This document shows positions 61,413-64,000 of a DNA stretch of 64,000 bases, piece after piece. A program made the translations under genes and the position numbers. The notes under the pieces were generated by a model. It did not search any database. It was not told where the DNA came from and saw nothing but the letters and a program-made list of their open reading frames with translations. The DNA is from Qipengyuania flava (GTDB lineage: Bacteria; Pseudomonadota; Alphaproteobacteria; Sphingomonadales; Sphingomonadaceae): NCBI RefSeq assembly GCF_019448255.1, contig NZ_CP080410.1:1302001-1366000 (forward strand), written 5' to 3'. Numbering within the stretch: position 1 is the stretch's first letter; the number at the start of each line of letters is the position of its first letter.

Positions 61413-63233
61413 ATGCACGCCTATCGTACCCACAACTGCGCACAGCTGACGAAGGACAATGTCGGCGAAACCGTTCGCCTGTCGGGCTGGGTGCATAACA
61501 AGCGCGACCATGGCGGCGTCCTATTCGTCGACCTGCGCGACCATTACGGGATCACGCAGATCGTTGCCGACGAAGACAGCCCGGCGCTGCCGATCCTCGA
61601 CAAGATCAAGCTGGAATCGGTTGTCACGATCGACGGTACGGTCAAGGCGCGCGCCGATGTGGCGGTGAACCCGAACCTGCCGACCGGCGAGATCGAAGTG
61701 TTCGCCCGCGATGTCAGCGTGCAGAGCCGCGCGGATGACCTGCCGCTGATCGTGAACTCGGCGGAAGACTATCCGGAAGAAACGCGTCTCAAGTACCGCT
61801 TCGTCGACCTGCGCCGCGAGCGCGTTCACAAGAACATCATGCTGCGCAACCAGGTGATCACCAGCCTGCGTCGTCGCATGACCGACCAGGGCTTCAGCGA
61901 GTTCCAGACCCCGATCCTCGGCGCGTCCTCGCCCGAAGGTGCGCGCGATTACCTCGTGCCGAGCCGTCTCCATCCGGGCCGCTTCTACGCGCTTCCGCAG
62001 GCGCCGCAGATGTTCAAGCAGCTGCTGATGGTCGCCGGTTTCGACCGCTACTTCCAGATTGCACCCTGCTTCCGCGACGAAGACCTGCGCGCCGACCGCA
62101 GCCCCGAATTCTACCAGCTCGACTTTGAGATGAGCTTCGTGACGCAGGAAGATGTCTTCCAGGCGATCGAACCGGTCCTCGCGGGCGTGTTCGAGGAATT
62201 CGCGAACGGCAAGAGCGTGACGCCTGCCGGTGAATTCCCGCGCATCCCTTACGCCGAAGCGATGCTGAAGTACGGCACCGACAAGCCCGACCTGCGCAAC
62301 CCGCTGATCATCAGCGACGTGACGCATCACTTCGAGAAGAGCGGTTTCGGCCTGTTCGAGAAGATCGTCGGCACCGGCGGCAAGGTCCGCGTGATCCCGG
62401 CTCCGAACACCCATGAAAAGAGCCGCAAGTTCTTTGACGAGATGAACGAGTGGGCGCGCAAGGAAGGCTTTGCCGGCCTTGGCTACGTCACCCGCAAGGG
62501 CGGCGAGTTCGGCGGCCCGATCGCCAAGAACCACGGCACCGAAGGCATGGAAAAGCTCTATGCCGAGCTCGGCCTTGGCGAAAACGACGGCCTCTTCTTT
62601 GCAGCGGGCAAGGAGAAGGATGCCGCCAAGCTGGCCGGCGCTGCGCGCACCCGTGTTGCCGAGGTACTCGAGCTGATCGAGGAGGGCTGCTTCAAGTTCT
62701 GCTGGATCGTCGATTTCCCGATGTTCGAGTATGACGAAGAGGCGAAGAAGGTCGACTTCAGCCACAACCCCTTCTCGATGCCGCAGGGCGAGATGGAAGC
62801 GCTGGAAACCAAGGACCCGCTCGATATCCTCGCCTGGCAGTACGACATCGTCTGCAACGGCTACGAGCTGTCCAGCGGCGCCATCCGTAACCACCGCCCG
62901 GACATCATGTACAAGGCCTTCGAAATCGCCGGCTACAGCCAGGCCGACGTCGACGAGAACTTCTCGGGCATGATCGAGGCGTTCAAGCTGGGCGCACCGC
63001 CGCACGGCGGCTCGGCCCCGGGTATCGACCGTATCGTGATGCTGCTCGCCGACGAGCCGAACATCCGCGAAGTGATCGCCTTCCCGCTGAACCAGAAGGC
63101 GCAGGACCTGATGATGGGCGCTCCGTCGCTCGTCAGCCCGCGCCAGCTGCGCGATGTGCACATCCGCACGGTGGAGGCTCCCAAGCCCCAGGGTGCGGAA
63201 GCCACACGGGTCGACCAGAGCGGCGGGCAGTAA
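61413..63233 (+). CDS. aspS: Aspartyl-tRNA synthetase
   Basis: 606 residues, bacterial type. OB-fold anticodon domain ([26 protein letters not shown]), class II motif 2 ([23 protein letters not shown]), a GAD insertion domain, and motif 3 ([14 protein letters not shown]). In many alphaproteobacteria AspRS is non-discriminating and also charges tRNA-Asn for later amidation, but this is not decidable here. It is followed by acpP after 129 bp. Confidence 0.97.
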   Translation: MHAYRTHNCAQLTKDNVGETVRLSGWVHNKRDHGGVLFVDLRDHYGITQIVADEDSPALPILDKIKLESVVTIDGTVKARADVAVNPNLPTGEIEVFARDVSVQSRADDLPLIVNSAEDYPEETRLKYRFVDLRRERVHKNIMLRNQVITSLRRRMTDQGFSEFQTPILGASSPEGARDYLVPSRLHPGRFYALPQAPQMFKQLLMVAGFDRYFQIAPCFRDEDLRADRSPEFYQLDFEMSFVTQEDVFQAIEPVLAGVFEEFANGKSVTPAGEFPRIPYAEAMLKYGTDKPDLRNPLIISDVTHHFEKSGFGLFEKIVGTGGKVRVIPAPNTHEKSRKFFDEMNEWARKEGFAGLGYVTRKGGEFGGPIAKNHGTEGMEKLYAELGLGENDGLFFAAGKEKDAAKLAGAARTRVAEVLELIEEGCFKFCWIVDFPMFEYDEEAKKVDFSHNPFSMPQGEMEALETKDPLDILAWQYDIVCNGYELSSGAIRNHRPDIMYKAFEIAGYSQADVDENFSGMIEAFKLGAPPHGGSAPGIDRIVMLLADEPNIREVIAFPLNQKAQDLMMGAPSLVSPRQLRDVHIRTVEAPKPQGAEATRVDQSGGQ

Positions 63234-63362
63234 ACCGGCCCACCTTCACATTCCCGGCCGGGCTTCCCACATGTGGTCCGGCCGGTTGCACTTGCCTAAG
63301 GGCGCTCCGTTCATTAGGGCGACAGGCAATTCCATAACCCCCATTTTTCGAGAGGGATAAAA

Positions 63363-63599
63363 ATGAGCGATACTGCCGACCGCGTGCAGAAAATTGTCGT
63401 CGAGCATCTCGGTGTCGAAGGCGACAAGGTCACCCAGGAAGCCAGCTTCATCGATGATCTCGGTGCAGACAGCCTCGACATCGTCGAGCTGGTGATGGCC
63501 TTCGAAGAAGAATTCGGCGTGGAAATCCCCGACGACGCGGCTGAGAAGATCACCACCGTCGGCGACGCAACCAAGTACATCGAAGAGCACAAGGGCTAA
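63363..63599 (+). CDS. acpP: Acyl carrier protein
   Basis: 78 residues, highly acidic, with the phosphopantetheine site [21 protein letters not shown] (modified serine in GADSLD). GAGAGGGAT precedes the ATG. It carries acyl intermediates for FabZ, FabF and the FabH-like enzyme of this window. A terminator-like hairpin separates it from fabF. Confidence 0.98.
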   Translation: MSDTADRVQKIVVEHLGVEGDKVTQEASFIDDLGADSLDIVELVMAFEEEFGVEIPDDAAEKITTVGDATKYIEEHKG

Positions 63600-63638
63600 G
63601 CCCCAGCTGCCTTCATGCCCGCCAGCGCGCGGGTTCGG

Positions 63639-63680
63639 ACAGGCCCGACCCGCTAACTGGGCCGGGCCTGTTGTCTTTTT
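63639..63680 (+). terminator. Terminator-like hairpin between acpP and fabF
   Basis: ACAGGCCCG (63639-63647) pairs with CGGGCCTGT (63663-63671) across a 15-base loop, followed by TGTCTTTTT. Only 12 bases later comes the fabF start, so it probably attenuates read-through, giving more acpP than fabF message. Confidence 0.7.
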
Positions 63681-63692
63681 GCGGAGAATAGC

Positions 63693-64000
63693 ATGCGTCG
63701 TGTGGTCGTTACCGGACTTGGCCTCGTCACCCCCCTGGGCGCCGATGTCGAAACCTCGTGGAAGAACCTGATCGCGGGTGAAAGCGGAGCGGGGCAGATC
63801 ACCCGTTTCGACGCCTCGAACCAGAAGGCGACGATCGCCTGCGAGGTTAAGGCGAAAGACCACCCCTGGGGCTTCGATGCGGACAAGCGCGTCGACCACA
63901 AGGTGCAGCGCCAGGTCGATCCGTTCATCGTCTACGGTATCGACGCCGCTGGCCAGGCGCTCGAAGACGCCGGCCTTGCCGAGATGGACGATGCGCTCAA
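63693..64000 (+). CDS. fabF: Beta-ketoacyl-ACP synthase II, 5' part (runs off window)
   Basis: The first 102 codons of FabF, open to the end of the window. MRRVVVTGLGLVTPLGADVETSW is the standard KAS II N-terminus; the later DHKVQRQVDPFIVYGIDAAGQAL is also characteristic. GCGGAG precedes the ATG. The catalytic Cys-His-His lie beyond base 64000. It elongates acyl-ACP and forms the usual acpP-fabF pair. Confidence 0.95.
   Translation, partial: MRRVVVTGLGLVTPLGADVETSWKNLIAGESGAGQITRFDASNQKATIACEVKAKDHPWGFDADKRVDHKVQRQVDPFIVYGIDAAGQALEDAGLAEMDDAL

Overview
The window looks like the chromosome of a Gram-negative alphaproteobacterium of the order Sphingomonadales, most likely the Erythrobacter/Qipengyuania/Altererythrobacter group. 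The evidence is the high G+C, the rpsB-tsf-pyrH-frr-uppS-cdsA-dxr-rseP-bamA-skp-fabZ order, and a bam locus with no lpxD, lpxA or lpxB, which fits a group that uses glycosphingolipids in place of LPS. The cytochrome c maturation run, the cysteine-type FNR regulator and the protein family spectrum agree. No rRNA, CRISPR array or insertion sequence was seen.

Layout. (1) 1-2128: accessory DNA with the 3' end of a flavin disulfide oxidoreductase, a small membrane protein and two small HTH regulators (AlpA-like and excisionase-like). (2) 2111-17817: a stretch that I propose is an integrated element. It opens with a P4-type tyrosine recombinase and is bounded by a near-identical 18/19-bp core. The G5 arm-type repeats beside the integrase recur next to the far core. 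Its cargo is a patatin lipoprotein/DUF4403 pair, two copies of a glycine-zipper + HdeA-like two-gene cassette, an ion channel, a complete RND efflux pump, a GltS glutamate symporter, a DUF4136 lipoprotein, a PycTM-like membrane protein and a LuxR-type regulator. (3) 17970-21751: FNR regulator, a FabH-like ketosynthase, psd-pssA (phosphatidylethanolamine synthesis) and a small membrane protein. (4) 22103-33517: the translation/envelope cluster from rpsB to fabZ and rpmE. (5) 33581-36411: a DksA-like protein, a GFA protein, a 2OG-Fe(II) oxygenase, tRNA-His and leucine dehydrogenase. (6) 36472-41319: ccmCDEFGHI. (7) 41435-49804: kup, a low-G+C lipoprotein, the coupled dapF-mtaB-ftsY-yciB operon, a GGDEF-EAL protein and an EVE protein. 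(8) 49877-54680: SDR, ThDP enzyme, LplT-like MFS carrier and pgsA. (9) 54677-59032: a four-gene minus-strand operon (PAP2 phosphatase, beta-propeller lipoprotein, ATP-grasp ligase, polysaccharide flippase) in which every junction is a 4-bp overlap. (10) 59126-64000: oxyR, rnd, aspS, acpP and the start of fabF.

How the genes work together. Much of the window is envelope biogenesis. cdsA, pssA, psd and pgsA build phospholipids. uppS and dxr supply polyprenyl carriers. rseP, bamA and skp handle outer-membrane proteins. fabZ, acpP, fabF and the FabH-like enzyme make acyl chains. The flippase/ATP-grasp/PAP2 operon probably makes or exports a lipid-linked surface polymer. Most attractive for follow-up are the nested att sites, the duplicated two-gene cassette, the EF-hand-type loop in the Skp homologue, the coupled flippase operon and the orphan PycTM-like protein. 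Starts were chosen from ribosome-binding sites, overlaps and signal peptides, and most were moved inward from the longest reading frame.
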